The position numbers were made by a program, and so were the translations under genes. The notes under the pieces are model-generated. The model searched no databases. It was given only the letters and a program-made list of their open reading frames with translations, and had not been told where the DNA came from. DNA of 64,000 nt from the NCBI GenBank assembly GCA_044228285.1, contig JBGAVD010000001.1:434001-498000 (forward strand). Direction: 5' to 3'. The stretch comes from JBBATK01 sp044228285. GTDB taxonomy: Bacteria > Bacteroidota > Ignavibacteria > Kapaibacteriales > NICIL-2. Below, piece by piece: positions 15,365-24,261 of this stretch (positions within the stretch are counted from its first letter, which is position 1; every line of letters starts with the position of its first letter).

Positions 15365-16843
15365 GTGAAGATCGTATTAACGATTGCCGTAGCATTATTA
15401 CTGGTACAAGTAGATCAAGCGCAGGTGCCAAATCCGGTGTTGAATTCGAAAGTTCAAACGTCGACCCTAAAGGAGTGGTGGAGGGTTGATGGCAAAGGAT
15501 ATGGAATTAAAGGCTCTACATGGCTGGAGAATTTTTACCACGGGCATGGCGTACTGGTTATCAGTACGCCCAGTGGTGTTCAGAGCTGGCAGCTGAGGTT
15601 CCCGGGTGATACTACGAATGTATTCACTTGGCAAGGAGGAGATGCAAATATTATGACAGGAGATCTCAACGGAGACGGGCTACTTGACTACATTGACGGA
15701 AATGGAAGGGTATACCTTGGCAATCCTAACGGTAATCCTCCAAACATGAGTGACGTGTACACTGGAAAGCCTGCGCTTGTATCAGATTTTAACAATGACG
15801 GTATTGAGGATGTGTTCACGATTAATCCATCGGGACGATACTATCGTAGCATCGGTAGCTTTTCGCTAGGAGATACCAACATTTCGGCAATGAAGCACTC
15901 GACCCTGGAAAGGAATGCCTCTTTTGACACAAGTTGGACTCTACATGGGATAGGAATGGCGGGAAATTCCTTGCGAATCATATGTAGCAGCAGTAGACAA
16001 ACAAACCCGATTGATGGATATAAGTTGTTTGCAGTTTCTTTTGATGCAGCAACGCTCATGCCGACTCTTGTTGAACTTGACTCAGTGTTGCAGGCATCAA
16101 GTATTACAACATACCTCACAACTAGTACTGCAGTAACTTGCTCGTTCAACAAGAATCTCGTCCTATACAATACTGAGAGTATTGGAGGAAGTCTATGGTC
16201 TTTAAATTTAGTAGCATACGATGTTGGTACATCTAGAATAAGCAAAGTAAGTGCAATTAGATGCGACAGCGTTATAGGTCTAAACAGCTTGTGCCTTCAG
16301 CCGCGTGAATCAAAGTACGTGTTAGTTACACGCATGAATCACTTTCCAATACTAGAGTATATGTTGTTCCCAGCTTCAGAAACAATCGGCAAACCGCTGT
16401 TGAGTTTCGTGCACTATTCAGGTGATGTCAGACTAATAGGGTCAAGGGGAACAGACTCAACCGACATACTCTGTATTGCCGGGCATTTTTATAATGGTAC
16501 AGACGATGAAGATCATTTGGTGTTTCTATCCCTTCAAGACTCAACAACATCGAAAGTAGAGTCCGATGAGAATGCCGCGAGTCTACTTATCCAATCCCCC
16601 AATCCTTGCATTCGAGGTTCGCAGGTTAGCTTAAAAGCACACGTCCCTGCTGGAATCGCTTTTTCATTGAGAATTGTTGACACGAAAGGAAATTACAAGT
16701 TCTTAGTAGATCCAATGATTAGCGACAGGGAAGACTACGATTATGAAGTTGGAAGCCAGTTAGCTCTGATGCCAATCGGAACGTATTGGTATATCCTCTC
16801 GGTCAACGGTAGGAATGTCATTGAATCTATTGTTTTGGAGTAA
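15365..16843 (+). CDS. secreted VCBS/FG-GAP-like beta-propeller protein with T9SS sorting domain, 492 aa
   Basis: A GTG start gives a cleavable signal peptide (MKIVLTIAVALLLVQVDQAQ). Calcium-binding VCBS-type repeats are visible at about 95-150: DLNGDGLLDYIDGNGRVYLG and DFNNDGIEDVFTI, each with the DxNxDG pattern. The C-terminal ~85 residues contain the type A T9SS sorting layout: QSPNPCIRGSQVSLKAHV, RIVDTKGNYKF and GTYWYILSVNGRNVIESIVLE. The protein should be exported by Sec, then T9SS, and attached to or released from the surface. Function unknown. The gene sits between repeat copy B, ending 18 bp before its start, and copy C, which begins about 3 bp after its stop. Confidence 0.75.
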   Translation: MKIVLTIAVALLLVQVDQAQVPNPVLNSKVQTSTLKEWWRVDGKGYGIKGSTWLENFYHGHGVLVISTPSGVQSWQLRFPGDTTNVFTWQGGDANIMTGDLNGDGLLDYIDGNGRVYLGNPNGNPPNMSDVYTGKPALVSDFNNDGIEDVFTINPSGRYYRSIGSFSLGDTNISAMKHSTLERNASFDTSWTLHGIGMAGNSLRIICSSSRQTNPIDGYKLFAVSFDAATLMPTLVELDSVLQASSITTYLTTSTAVTCSFNKNLVLYNTESIGGSLWSLNLVAYDVGTSRISKVSAIRCDSVIGLNSLCLQPRESKYVLVTRMNHFPILEYMLFPASETIGKPLLSFVHYSGDVRLIGSRGTDSTDILCIAGHFYNGTDDEDHLVFLSLQDSTTSKVESDENAASLLIQSPNPCIRGSQVSLKAHVPAGIAFSLRIVDTKGNYKFLVDPMISDREDYDYEVGSQLALMPIGTYWYILSVNGRNVIESIVLE

Positions 16844-16845
16844 CA

Positions 16846-16956
16846 GTGGGCGCGCCAGCCGAGATGATGCACCGTGGCTGGATCTGAGTGTCGGTTTTCA
16901 GAAGGAATTCGTAAGTTTTCGTTGAACGAGAGTGTCTAAACCTGTCCAGCGTTCCC
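16846..16956 (+). repeat. ~110-bp dispersed repeat, copy C
   Basis: Begins GTGGGCGCGCC three bases after the stop codon of the upstream gene. It continues with GAGTGTCGGTTTTCAGAAGG, AATTCGTAAGTTTTCGTTGAAC and ends CTGTCCAGCGTTCCCA. It is more diverged in its right half than copies B, D and E. Confidence 0.75.
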
Positions 16957-16990
16957 AACACAACTTCTAGGTAAAAATCATCCAAAGACT

Positions 16991-17014
16991 TTCAGTGCTA
17001 TCTCAGTGCAATGG
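16991..17014 (+). repeat. double CAGTGCAAT motif, second occurrence
   Basis: TTTCAGTGCTATCTCAGTGCAATGGCT closely matches the sequence at 11951-11966 next to the tRNA-Lys fragment. Lying between repeat copies C and D, it may mark an old integration scar. Confidence 0.4.
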
Positions 17015-17019
17015 CTAAA

Positions 17020-17126
17020 CGCGTCAGCCCTGATCACGCAGCTTTGCTGGACGAGAGTATCTGTTTTCAGAGAGAATTCGCATGTTCGTTATGCACGTGA
17101 GCGCGTCGCTCTGTCCGGCGTTTCCA
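17020..17126 (+). repeat. ~110-bp dispersed repeat, copy D, abutting istA remains
   Basis: Contains TTTGCTGGACGAGAGTATCTG, TTTTCAGAGAGAATTCGCATG, TTCGTTATGCACGTGAGCGC and GTCGCTCTGTCCGGCGTTTCCA. Its right end coincides exactly with the point where the minus-strand IstA-like reading frame breaks off (…KKLGAER), as if the repeat had inserted there or marks a deletion end point. Confidence 0.75.
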
Positions 17127-17856
17127 CGCTCTGCGCCTAACTTCTTGGCTGCGTGCAGTATACCGGCACCTAAGGTCTGTGCTTGTTCTGGGTGTGAAGC
17201 ACGTGCAATTATCTGAGCCACATACAGCCTCGCATCCTCACTGCCTCTTCAGCTCTCTGTAGAAGCTTCTCTGGTGTCCGCTCGCTCACAAGCGCCGACA
17301 AAGTCTTCCTTCTTCTGGCTCATCACCGCCTCCACATACGTCATCTGACTTCCACCAAGTATTGCTACAAAGTCCTCCACTGGTGTCTCTACTCCAGTTA
17401 GCTTATTGGTCAGACATAGCCTATGCCCCGTATAATCCATAAACATCTTGTCGCCGTTCTTGTGGACCACACGCATGCTTGGGTGAACGCGCTTCTTCCA
17501 TGTCGCAAAACGATGACAAAAGGCCGAAAGCCCTAAACTATCCGGATTATCTAGCTTATACTAATCCCACGCCTGCCTGCGCGTTGCTCCTTCCTTGCGA
17601 AGACCTGTCAGCATAGTGGGGAACAGATCATAAAGCGTTGTTAGTACCTTGTCTAGGTCTTTAAGTATATCAACTACAAACAGTGTGGTGAGCTCACTGT
17701 CGCTCAGGTTTTTTACGGCCTTATAACTGAGACCGTCTCATCATACTCTCACAGATACTTGCGCAATGTGTCAGGGGCAACACCAGTCTGTTCTGAGATC
17801 ATTCTCAAGCTTCGACCATGCGAATACATCCGAAGAATGTGTCGTATTTTACTCAT
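17127..17856 (-). pseudogene. istA: decayed IS21-family transposase gene istA
   Basis: Read on the minus strand from the ATG at 17856, the N-terminus is MSKIRHILRMYSHGRSLRMI, typical of IstA with its helix-turn-helix, and it meets a stop after about 33 codons. The catalytic-core part is at 17476-17290 (GDKMFMDYTGHRLCL, VEDFVAILGGSQMTYVEAVM, SQKKEDFVGACERA). After a deletion and frameshifts, C-terminal pieces follow at about 17270-17127 (PEKLLQRAEEA, then IIARASHPEQAQTLGAGILHAAKKLGAER). Stops, shifts and missing sections make it non-functional. No istB is present. It ends at repeat copy D. Confidence 0.85.
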
Positions 17857-18038
17857 GCTAATTGGTTGGTTAGCCACTCTGTTTCCTAGTTGTCCGTGAT
17901 TGAAATCCTCTCGGAGAACTTAGGCCAGAATGGGTCCTTTATCGCATGTTTTGCAAAGGCTTGCCACGTGGGTCAGTATGAGCCGGAATAGGTGGGGCAC
18001 TTTGACGCGGAATGGTGGGTCAGTTTGAGCTGGAATTA
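17127..18038 (-). mobile_element. IS21-family element remnant with multiple terminal repeats
   Basis: The istA pseudogene is followed by a non-coding end with three tandem ~23-bp copies of a GGGTCA…TTTGAGC-CGGAAT motif at 17968-17990, 17991-18013 and 18014-18038. Such repeated terminal sites are characteristic of IS21-family ends, where IstA binds. The opposite end and istB are missing, so this is a one-ended relic. Confidence 0.75.
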
Positions 18039-18089
18039 CTGGATCAATTTATGTGGATTTTCCAATATTTACATATTGAAGGTTTCCAA

Positions 18090-18680
18090 GTGATAAGTAT
18101 CTCAAGTATTTTATGCAAGATAATAGTGTTTTCAGTTTTATGTGTGCTTGCCACTGCGCAAGGGAAAGTTGAAACATTTGCGTACATGTATTGTGGTTCG
18201 GATACTGCGATGTTCTATGGGTACACTTTACACTATTTAAGGTATTTATATGGTGACGAATGGGTTCCTCAAATTGCTTTTACGGCCAAGAACCGCGTCT
18301 GTCACGAGACAAGAGCAGACTCCTGTATACCCCTGCAATGCGGAGAGATATATGAGTTGAGTTTACAGAATACTGAGCAACCTCGAGATTTCGTGCCAAA
18401 TCATTTTGTTTCCGATACAAGTGCGAATACTTTCTGGTTCTTTTTAATTAGTCCAGATGAGTGTACGGGCAGATTTGAAACTTACAATTATGAGTTTCCT
18501 TTGGTGCTGGGTCTAAGACGTGGTTGCGTCGCTTTTGGATTGCTTGAACAGAGACTCTACCCATTCTATATTATCCAAAATGTTTGCGGTGATTGTGTGA
18601 TAAGACCGCATAAACGAATGCCTGATCTCATTCCCTTACGACGAGCAGAGAGGAAACGGAGCAATAAAGTACGAAGATGA
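18090..18680 (+). CDS. secreted Cys-rich hypothetical protein, 196 aa
   Basis: The GTG at 18090 starts a good signal peptide (MISISSILCKIIVFSVLCVLATAQG). The longer frame from 18012 would translate the terminal repeats of the IS21 relic and is unlikely. The mature protein has about nine Cys, including VCHETRADSCIPLQCGEIYEL and NVCGDCVIRPHKRMP, suggesting disulfides. The C-terminus is strongly basic (RRAERKRSNKVRR). No family recognised. The gene starts 50 bp beyond the IS end, so its promoter may lie within the IS remnant. Confidence 0.6.
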   Translation: MISISSILCKIIVFSVLCVLATAQGKVETFAYMYCGSDTAMFYGYTLHYLRYLYGDEWVPQIAFTAKNRVCHETRADSCIPLQCGEIYELSLQNTEQPRDFVPNHFVSDTSANTFWFFLISPDECTGRFETYNYEFPLVLGLRRGCVAFGLLEQRLYPFYIIQNVCGDCVIRPHKRMPDLIPLRRAERKRSNKVRR

Positions 18681-18802
18681 GGTATTCGTAATCCACACCC
18701 TAGTTGACCAGGCAGAGATTCAACTGGTTTCCATTAACCAACTTGTTGGAGTTTAGAGTCAGAATATGCAGAACTTGAACTGTCCAAACAGAAGCTTACC
18801 TG

Positions 18803-18995
18803 CGAAATCCGTCGTAGTTTATCCAACTAATCCGCCGCGGATTGATCCACTGTCAGCATGGCAAGTCAACTACTTACCTATACTTTTAGTCAATGCATCA
18901 CAAGAAGTTACAGCGGAGACCGAGGTTTTTGCTCGGCGCGGAACTGCGGTACTTCCTCTCGTGGAAATGCTAGATCACCGGAAGCGGATTATCCA
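18803..18995. repeat. 193-bp direct repeat, copy 1
   Basis: Matches 21495-21687 at a constant offset of 2692 with no gaps and about 13 mismatches by hand count. It lies immediately before the beta-propeller gene and is partly readable in frame with it, which falsely extends that gene upstream. Its nature is unknown; a transposable-element fragment is possible. Confidence 0.85.
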
Positions 18996-19005
18996 CTTTA
19001 GCATC

Positions 19006-21273
19006 TTGAAAGTGCGAAATATCGCAGTAATTTTACTGCAACTCTTATTGTTAGTCATTGCGATGTATGATAATGCTTACGCTGATGCGTCAGCGTGGGC
19101 ATTGTCATCAGTTCCGAGCATCTCGTTTCGAACTGGATTGATGAATGAGCCGCTTATTGCTATTACTGATCAGCGATCGCTAATGGCTGTAAGGTCAACT
19201 GCAAACTACATTTCTGTATTTGATACGAAGAGCGGTGAGTTAAAGACAGTTCTTTTCTTGTCAGATAGTTTGAATTCTCCGTTGTCTATTTCATGGTCAA
19301 GTGACGGCAAATGCTTAGTTGCACTGTACTCCGTAGCTGGAAGCTCTAATAGCAATGCAAACTATTTAGCCACGTACTATGTAGACGATTTAACTCTTAC
19401 TAAACTCTTTCTAGTTCCAAGTTCTTCTAGAGTTAGGTGTATGTCTGGCACTCGGGCTTTACTATTCCAGGTGGATCACAGTGCGTTGCCCCGACGAAAC
19501 GATTGCGATTCACTGTTTGTTGTAAACTATCCGAGTGGGGAATTGCTCAGAAGAATAGTTGATAATGACACATCTTACATTGATCTGGCCGCATACAGGA
19601 ATGGCATACTAGCTACTCTTAGCACTTCAGGTCGATTATGCATTCGAGACAGTGCAGATGGTAGTTTAATATCGAGCTCTTATATCGGCAGCGATGATAA
19701 CAGGATAACAAGTATGGAGATATCGCTAGATGCCCAGCATATTGTATTGAGGCGATTTGCAAATCAGAGTGGCGAGAATGGGTTGTTTGTGTATAATGTC
19801 AAAGACAGGTCTACTATTGCTATTCCAACACCTCTCTCTAATACACTGACAGCGTGTATTTCAGATGACGGAAGTACACTCGCTCTTTCAGAACGCAGGG
19901 ATGAGGTGTCACTATACAGCGTTGAGACGCATACCATTGTTGGCAAAGTAAAGTATCCCGGAGCTGGATTGCTTGATGTTGCTGTATTTCGTTCATTGAA
20001 GAAAGGTCTTGTTGTTCAGAATCGAGATGGAGTGATATCCGCAACCGGTGACCAATATACAAGTCCATTTCAGTATTTGACTTTACCATATCATTTAATA
20101 GTTAGAATGCAGCAAGTTGCCGCATATAATTATAGTATAGTCCAGTATAGCAGAGAAATTGCCTTTATCGATAACGAAAAGCACAGTATCATGTCGGTCA
20201 AGCAAACTGACATCAGCCCACAGTTTGCAGTATGTCAAAATTATATAGTCTATCAACCAAGTTCGAAGCGGTTGGTCGCATTGAGCAAGCAAGACCCTAG
20301 ATTGGAGTTCACAAGTATGAATCTTGATGAGCCCATAGTAGCTTTCGATACCAAGGGTGATAGTGATTCACTGGTTTGCGTTGGAGAGTCAGGGAATGTT
20401 TATCAATTGAGCATCGCGTCAGCGTTTTTTGACAAGAGAGGTACTGTAGATTCTAACGTCGCGGGTTGCAAGTATCTTATAGGAGCAAACACTTTGTTAC
20501 TCTTGAGGTATGTTGAGAATGATTCCGTGGTTGAAGTTGGTACAGGCAGGCTCTATGAATACAGTACATTATTAGATTTAGGAGCACCTAAAGGATTATC
20601 CAAAGTGTTCTGCCAATTGCGAACGCATGCTTCTAGCCAGAAGTATCTTATACCTCAGTTGGCTGTTAATCGAACTACAGGGGCGGCGTGTGGTTTGAAT
20701 CCAGACCGTCATTTTATAGCATACGATTCTGAGAGCCAAGAAGTAATCGTAGATGAGTATATCTCCAATGTAACATCGTCGATTGACTACTATACTAACA
20801 ATCTAGTTGTTATCGCAGATTATGATTTGAGTCTACCGTTGAGATGGCTGGATTTAAGTCGCAAGCGATTTGTTGCATTTAAGAGTATTAAGTATGGAGG
20901 AATAAGTAGCATACCACGGGTTGGAATAGTTAGCATAGCTACTGCTCCTAATACGGTAATTGTTGGAACAAACGAACGACAGTTCATACATCAATCCTTG
21001 GATGGAGTAGTTAGTAGTGAAGCTGCCTCAAATGATGAAGATAGGGTCACTCTGTCGTTGTCAGTGCGAGCTAACATAGTGCGTATCGAGTCGCAGGATG
21101 AACGATTGTCGTCAACAATAGAATTCTACGATATTCTTGGTTCGCGACTACGTTCTGATCAAATAAATGCGTTTGAACATGTGCTTCCCGATGCGCACGG
21201 TCTGGTCCTTGTGAAGTTGCAAGTCAATGGTCAAGTGTATCATGATAAACTATTCCTGTGGAGTCCCAATTGA
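19006..21273 (+). CDS. secreted WD40/YVTN-like beta-propeller protein with T9SS-type C-terminus, 755 aa
   Basis: I place the start at TTG 19006 (or GTG 19012) because a classical signal peptide follows at once (VRNIAVILLQLLLLVIAMYD, cleavage near NAYADA). The frame open from 18766 runs through the 193-bp repeat, which also exists elsewhere without this gene. About 550 residues of beta-propeller repeats follow, such as ISWSSDGKCLVALYS, ASYRNGILATLSTSGRLCIRD-like units and CISDDGSTLALSERRDEVSLY. The C-terminal ~75 residues resemble a T9SS type A domain (TIEFYDILGSRLRSDQ, GLVLVKLQVNGQVYHDKLFLW). Likely a surface or secreted protein. The gene is flanked by the two copies of the 193-bp repeat. Confidence 0.75.
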   Translation: MKVRNIAVILLQLLLLVIAMYDNAYADASAWALSSVPSISFRTGLMNEPLIAITDQRSLMAVRSTANYISVFDTKSGELKTVLFLSDSLNSPLSISWSSDGKCLVALYSVAGSSNSNANYLATYYVDDLTLTKLFLVPSSSRVRCMSGTRALLFQVDHSALPRRNDCDSLFVVNYPSGELLRRIVDNDTSYIDLAAYRNGILATLSTSGRLCIRDSADGSLISSSYIGSDDNRITSMEISLDAQHIVLRRFANQSGENGLFVYNVKDRSTIAIPTPLSNTLTACISDDGSTLALSERRDEVSLYSVETHTIVGKVKYPGAGLLDVAVFRSLKKGLVVQNRDGVISATGDQYTSPFQYLTLPYHLIVRMQQVAAYNYSIVQYSREIAFIDNEKHSIMSVKQTDISPQFAVCQNYIVYQPSSKRLVALSKQDPRLEFTSMNLDEPIVAFDTKGDSDSLVCVGESGNVYQLSIASAFFDKRGTVDSNVAGCKYLIGANTLLLLRYVENDSVVEVGTGRLYEYSTLLDLGAPKGLSKVFCQLRTHASSQKYLIPQLAVNRTTGAACGLNPDRHFIAYDSESQEVIVDEYISNVTSSIDYYTNNLVVIADYDLSLPLRWLDLSRKRFVAFKSIKYGGISSIPRVGIVSIATAPNTVIVGTNERQFIHQSLDGVVSSEAASNDEDRVTLSLSVRANIVRIESQDERLSSTIEFYDILGSRLRSDQINAFEHVLPDAHGLVLVKLQVNGQVYHDKLFLWSPN

Positions 21274-21494
21274 ACATTCATGTTCTATCTTTGCCGGTAT
21301 TATTATTTGCTTAGCTCACGAGTTACGTGTGAGCATTGGAAGTGAGATGTCCTAATGGTGGAGCGGATATAGTTGCGGGTTAAGCGCGTGTAGTAAGATG
21401 GCAGGATGTGGATTCTTGGAATGTGTGGTCGTACATTTGTTTGAAGCAGAGATAAGTCGCTTCGAGTTGATTGGGGAGGTAGCAGGTAGTGGTT

Positions 21495-21687
21495 CGAAAT
21501 CCGTCATAGTTTATCCAACTAATCCGCCGCGGATTGATCCACTGTCAGCGTGGCAAGTTATCTACTTACCGATACTTTTAGTCAAAGCATCACAAGTAGT
21601 TACAGCGGAGACCGACGTTTTTGCTCGGCGCGGAACTGTGGTACTTCCTCTCGCGGAAATGCTGGATCACTGGAAGCGGATTGTCCA
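21495..21687. repeat. 193-bp direct repeat, copy 2
   Basis: See copy 1 at 18803-18995. An open frame across this copy (21398-21829) has no recognisable domains. The bases after it (21760-21850) encode an acidic helical tail (DPGIEEDHIVELLAKLKQLQ) in another frame, reminiscent of the end of a small transposase-associated protein, but this is weak. Confidence 0.8.
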
Positions 21688-21873
21688 TATATGGGACCTG
21701 ACAGGTGATGCGACCACGGCTGCCATGGTACCCAGGGTACAACATTGGGCCAACAAATTGAGCCCTAACAAACAGCAGCTGCGGATCTGGACCCAGGCAT
21801 TGAGGAAGATCATATTGTGGAATTGCTAGCCAAGCTGAAGCAACTCCAATAGACAATGCTACATGTACTCAGG

Positions 21874-21908
21874 AAGTCTATGATTTGGGAGGCATTGATG
21901 TTTGTGGG
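21874..21908. repeat. 35-bp relic matching the tRNA-Lys downstream flank
   Basis: AAGTCTATGATTTGGGAGG and the following bases match 12093-12127 at 32 of 35 positions. The first copy is the right arm and tail of the terminator after the tRNA-Lys fragment. It may be a leftover of an earlier integration or duplication. Confidence 0.55.
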
Positions 21909-22285
21909 TGTCTGTGGGTAAATAGTCCGCTTGCCGTGGTCTGGCATTCCCACGACATTCAGCCATTTCTTCCATGCTGAGTAGCGTTGCGTATCCCCGC
22001 TCTAACAACTGCATCTGGAGTGACTTATAGTGTCCAAGAGGGAGAAACCAGCACACTATGTGGTGGATTATAAAACGGCGGGTTAGTGAGTTAGGGAGTC
22101 CGTATATTCCAACCACGTTAAGAGGGCAGTTGCCAGAAAGCAGATTGGCGAAGTGTTCCAACGCTCGAATGAACATCAAAGAGCAAAAGAAGAATATCTG
22201 AAAACACTTCGCTTAGAATCTTCTGTCTTCACGTTCGACCTCATTCGTCACGATGTATTGTGGAACCTTGCAAGTAGATAGGCTT

Positions 22286-22699
22286 ATGAAGATGTCGCTC
22301 ACGGATGTGAACTTGTACGAGTTCAGTTATTCTGGACACGATAATAAAGCAGTGTTTGTCTTTGGAAGTATGTATGACGGTAGCGTCATAGGCGTTCTGG
22401 AGTGTCTCGGAGTAACTTCATGTACGTTCTCGACAATAGAGAGTCGCGATGATTTCGAAGATCCGGAATACTGCTTTTGTTCGTTTATTGGAGAAATGAG
22501 ATTAACTGAGACGCCAGATAAAACATATCAGTTGCATCTGGAGGGTCATAATGATATCAACCTGACGTTCAGTTCCTACAACTGGCGGGAGTTTGAAAAG
22601 GGTAGTGACAATGAAACTGTCAGGCGCAATATAATATCATCGGTCGCCGCGACGGCGCTTGAGCGTGTCCGTGCTGTACTGAAAAGAGAAGAGGCTTAA
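22286..22699 (+). CDS. hypothetical cytoplasmic protein, 137 aa
   Basis: A soluble alpha/beta-looking protein without a signal peptide. The frame is open from 22253; the ATG at 22286 (MKMSLTDVNLYEFSYSGHDN) is preferred, though 22253 cannot be excluded. It is acidic in the middle (ESRDDFEDPEYCFCSFIGEM) and ends with a helix rich in Arg/Glu (TALERVRAVLKREEA). Size, composition and placement as a stand-alone cargo gene recall immunity proteins of polymorphic toxins, but no toxin is next to it and I recognise no family. Confidence 0.5.
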   Translation: MKMSLTDVNLYEFSYSGHDNKAVFVFGSMYDGSVIGVLECLGVTSCTFSTIESRDDFEDPEYCFCSFIGEMRLTETPDKTYQLHLEGHNDINLTFSSYNWREFEKGSDNETVRRNIISSVAATALERVRAVLKREEA

Positions 22700-22850
22700 A
22701 GCTGTATCGATTCTGGTTTTTACTTTCGATACTTCAGTTTGTAAAGCTGATGCCATCCTTCGTTGAGTCAGCCAACAAACATGAGCTCTGAGGCCTTGCT
22801 GGAGCATTAAGGCTCAATGGTGGCTAAGTGCGCGCTTCCGCTGCTTAATC

Positions 22851-22959
22851 GGGCGCACCGTCCATCTCACACTCCTTCACCAGACATGAGTAAGAGTTTT
22901 CAGAATGTATTCGCATATTCGTGATGAACATGAGTGCGTCGCTCGGTCCGGCGTTTCCA
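22851..22959 (+). repeat. ~110-bp dispersed repeat, copy E
   Basis: Runs from GGGCGCACCGTCCATCTCAC through CTTCACCAGACATGAGTAAG, TTTTCAGAATGTATTCGCAT, ATTCGTGATGAACATGAGTG to GTCGCTCGGTCCGGCGTTTCCA. It ends two bases before the ATG of the next gene. Confidence 0.8.
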
Positions 22960-22961
22960 AT

Positions 22962-23399
22962 ATGGGACAATTCAAATACTTAACATCACTGATTGTAGTA
23001 CTGGTTTGTTCTGGTTGCTGTAGTCCCAAACGTTATGTAATCGACGAGAGTGGAGCTTACGAGTACTTTGGACGAATTCAAATTGAGAATCGTCGTTTGG
23101 ATACATTGATTCCTGTCGGTAAAAGTAAGCTAGTGGTCGACGCGTCTATGTGGATTGGTGACAAGGATGAGATGCCATCTATAGTGTTTAACGTTATTGT
23201 CTACGATCATAACAGTAAGATTACTACTCGGAAGATATGTCCTGGTTCGAAGCAATGTGAGTTGATAGTCGACTCAGGGTTAGTAGATATCTTAGTATTT
23301 CTAACGGCAAAGAAGGCTGAAAAATTGATTAAGGTAGTACTTGAGCCAGGCGAAACAGTCGAAGTGCGAGCCGTTGTAGGATATTATAGCATTGATTGA
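22962..23399 (+). CDS. predicted lipoprotein, unknown function, 145 aa
   Basis: The ATG at 22962 opens a lipoprotein signal (MGQFKYLTSLIVVLVCSGCC) with lipobox VCSGC. The frame is open further upstream from 22905, but that part lies inside repeat copy E, so 22962 is the start. The mature part is beta-rich (DTLIPVGKSKLVVDASMWIG, VLEPGETVEVRAVVGYYSID) and may be an Ig-like or lipocalin-like fold. No family recognised. The lack of any leader between repeat and start codon means the repeat itself must carry or transmit transcription and translation signals. Confidence 0.6.
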   Translation: MGQFKYLTSLIVVLVCSGCCSPKRYVIDESGAYEYFGRIQIENRRLDTLIPVGKSKLVVDASMWIGDKDEMPSIVFNVIVYDHNSKITTRKICPGSKQCELIVDSGLVDILVFLTAKKAEKLIKVVLEPGETVEVRAVVGYYSID

Positions 23400-23936
23400 G
23401 GGAAGCGGCCGGTACCTGCCGGTAAAAACTGGCCAGCATAGTTCAAGAGTAGTATAATATTCTTCTCACCCACCGGTATGCTGATCTAAACATGACATTG
23501 ATCCCTTTTGAGATACTCTAAGTTAGGAACGGGCGTCGTCAGCTTTCTCAACTACGCAACAGAGTATCAATATGATTGAGAAAGGTTCAAGACGTGCAGG
23601 CAGCGTCATCAGTCTTGTGTTCTAAGCGTCGGCTTTTGATACGCTTGATAGCTCATACTCGGCAATGCCCTATATCGCAATTACTCTAGGAGTGCATATA
23701 GCTCATTTGCGAGCTGGCGCGTTGCGTTTCACGAGCACAAAGCGAGAGCTTTTCCAGGTCAATGCTAATAGTGAAAGCTCTTGGCAAGAGACGTTTAACT
23801 ACGGTGGATTATGCACTGCGTCTTATAGCTTCGAGGTGGAGTCGTGCTAAGAAATACAACTCTTCCTCTTTTGCAGATGTGGAAGTGATAAGCTAGTGTT
23901 TGATGAGCCGTCACTATGTTTCGTTGCTGAGATTGA
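23400..23936. other. non-coding stretch
   Basis: No convincing gene. A 61-codon plus-strand frame at 23665-23850 lacks protein-like features. The sequence may be decayed coding material. Confidence 0.3.
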
Positions 23937-24047
23937 GTGGGCGCGCCGTTCCATTTGACGAGCTTTCTCCGGTCAAGTGTATCAGTTCTACGAAAGAACT
24001 CGCAAGCTCGCAATCAACATATGCGCGTCGCTCGACCCGCCCTTCAC
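23937..24047 (+). repeat. ~110-bp dispersed repeat, copy F
   Basis: GTGGGCGCGCCGTTCCATTT, CTCCGGTCAAGTGTATCAG, GAAAGAACTCGCAAGCTCG and GCGTCGCTCGACCCGCCCTT in the family order. The internal GTTC…GAAC pairing is replaced by another short hairpin, AGTTCTACGAAAGAACT. Confidence 0.75.
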
Positions 24048-24261
24048 AAGTTGTAACTTTATTCCTTCATGACGTTTCTGTATAGAGCAACCGGTCTAAC
24101 TAAAAAATGGGCCGCGATGAATAATATGGCAGACGAAGAATGAGCTAATTGCTAGCTGCCAAGAGCAGCGAAATCTGCTATCGACTCACGTTCAATATGA
24201 ATGCAATGAGCGCCCTAACGAATAATTTCATAAATGACATCACTTACTCAAAGGTGTAGAG

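Noticed and set aside
18766..19005. N-terminal extension of the beta-propeller protein
   Set aside because: It lies in the 193-bp repeat that also occurs at 21495 without the gene, and a clean signal peptide starts just after it.
22905..22961. Upstream ATG for the lipoprotein at 22962
   Set aside because: The added residues translate the dispersed repeat, and the lipoprotein signal needs the start at 22962.
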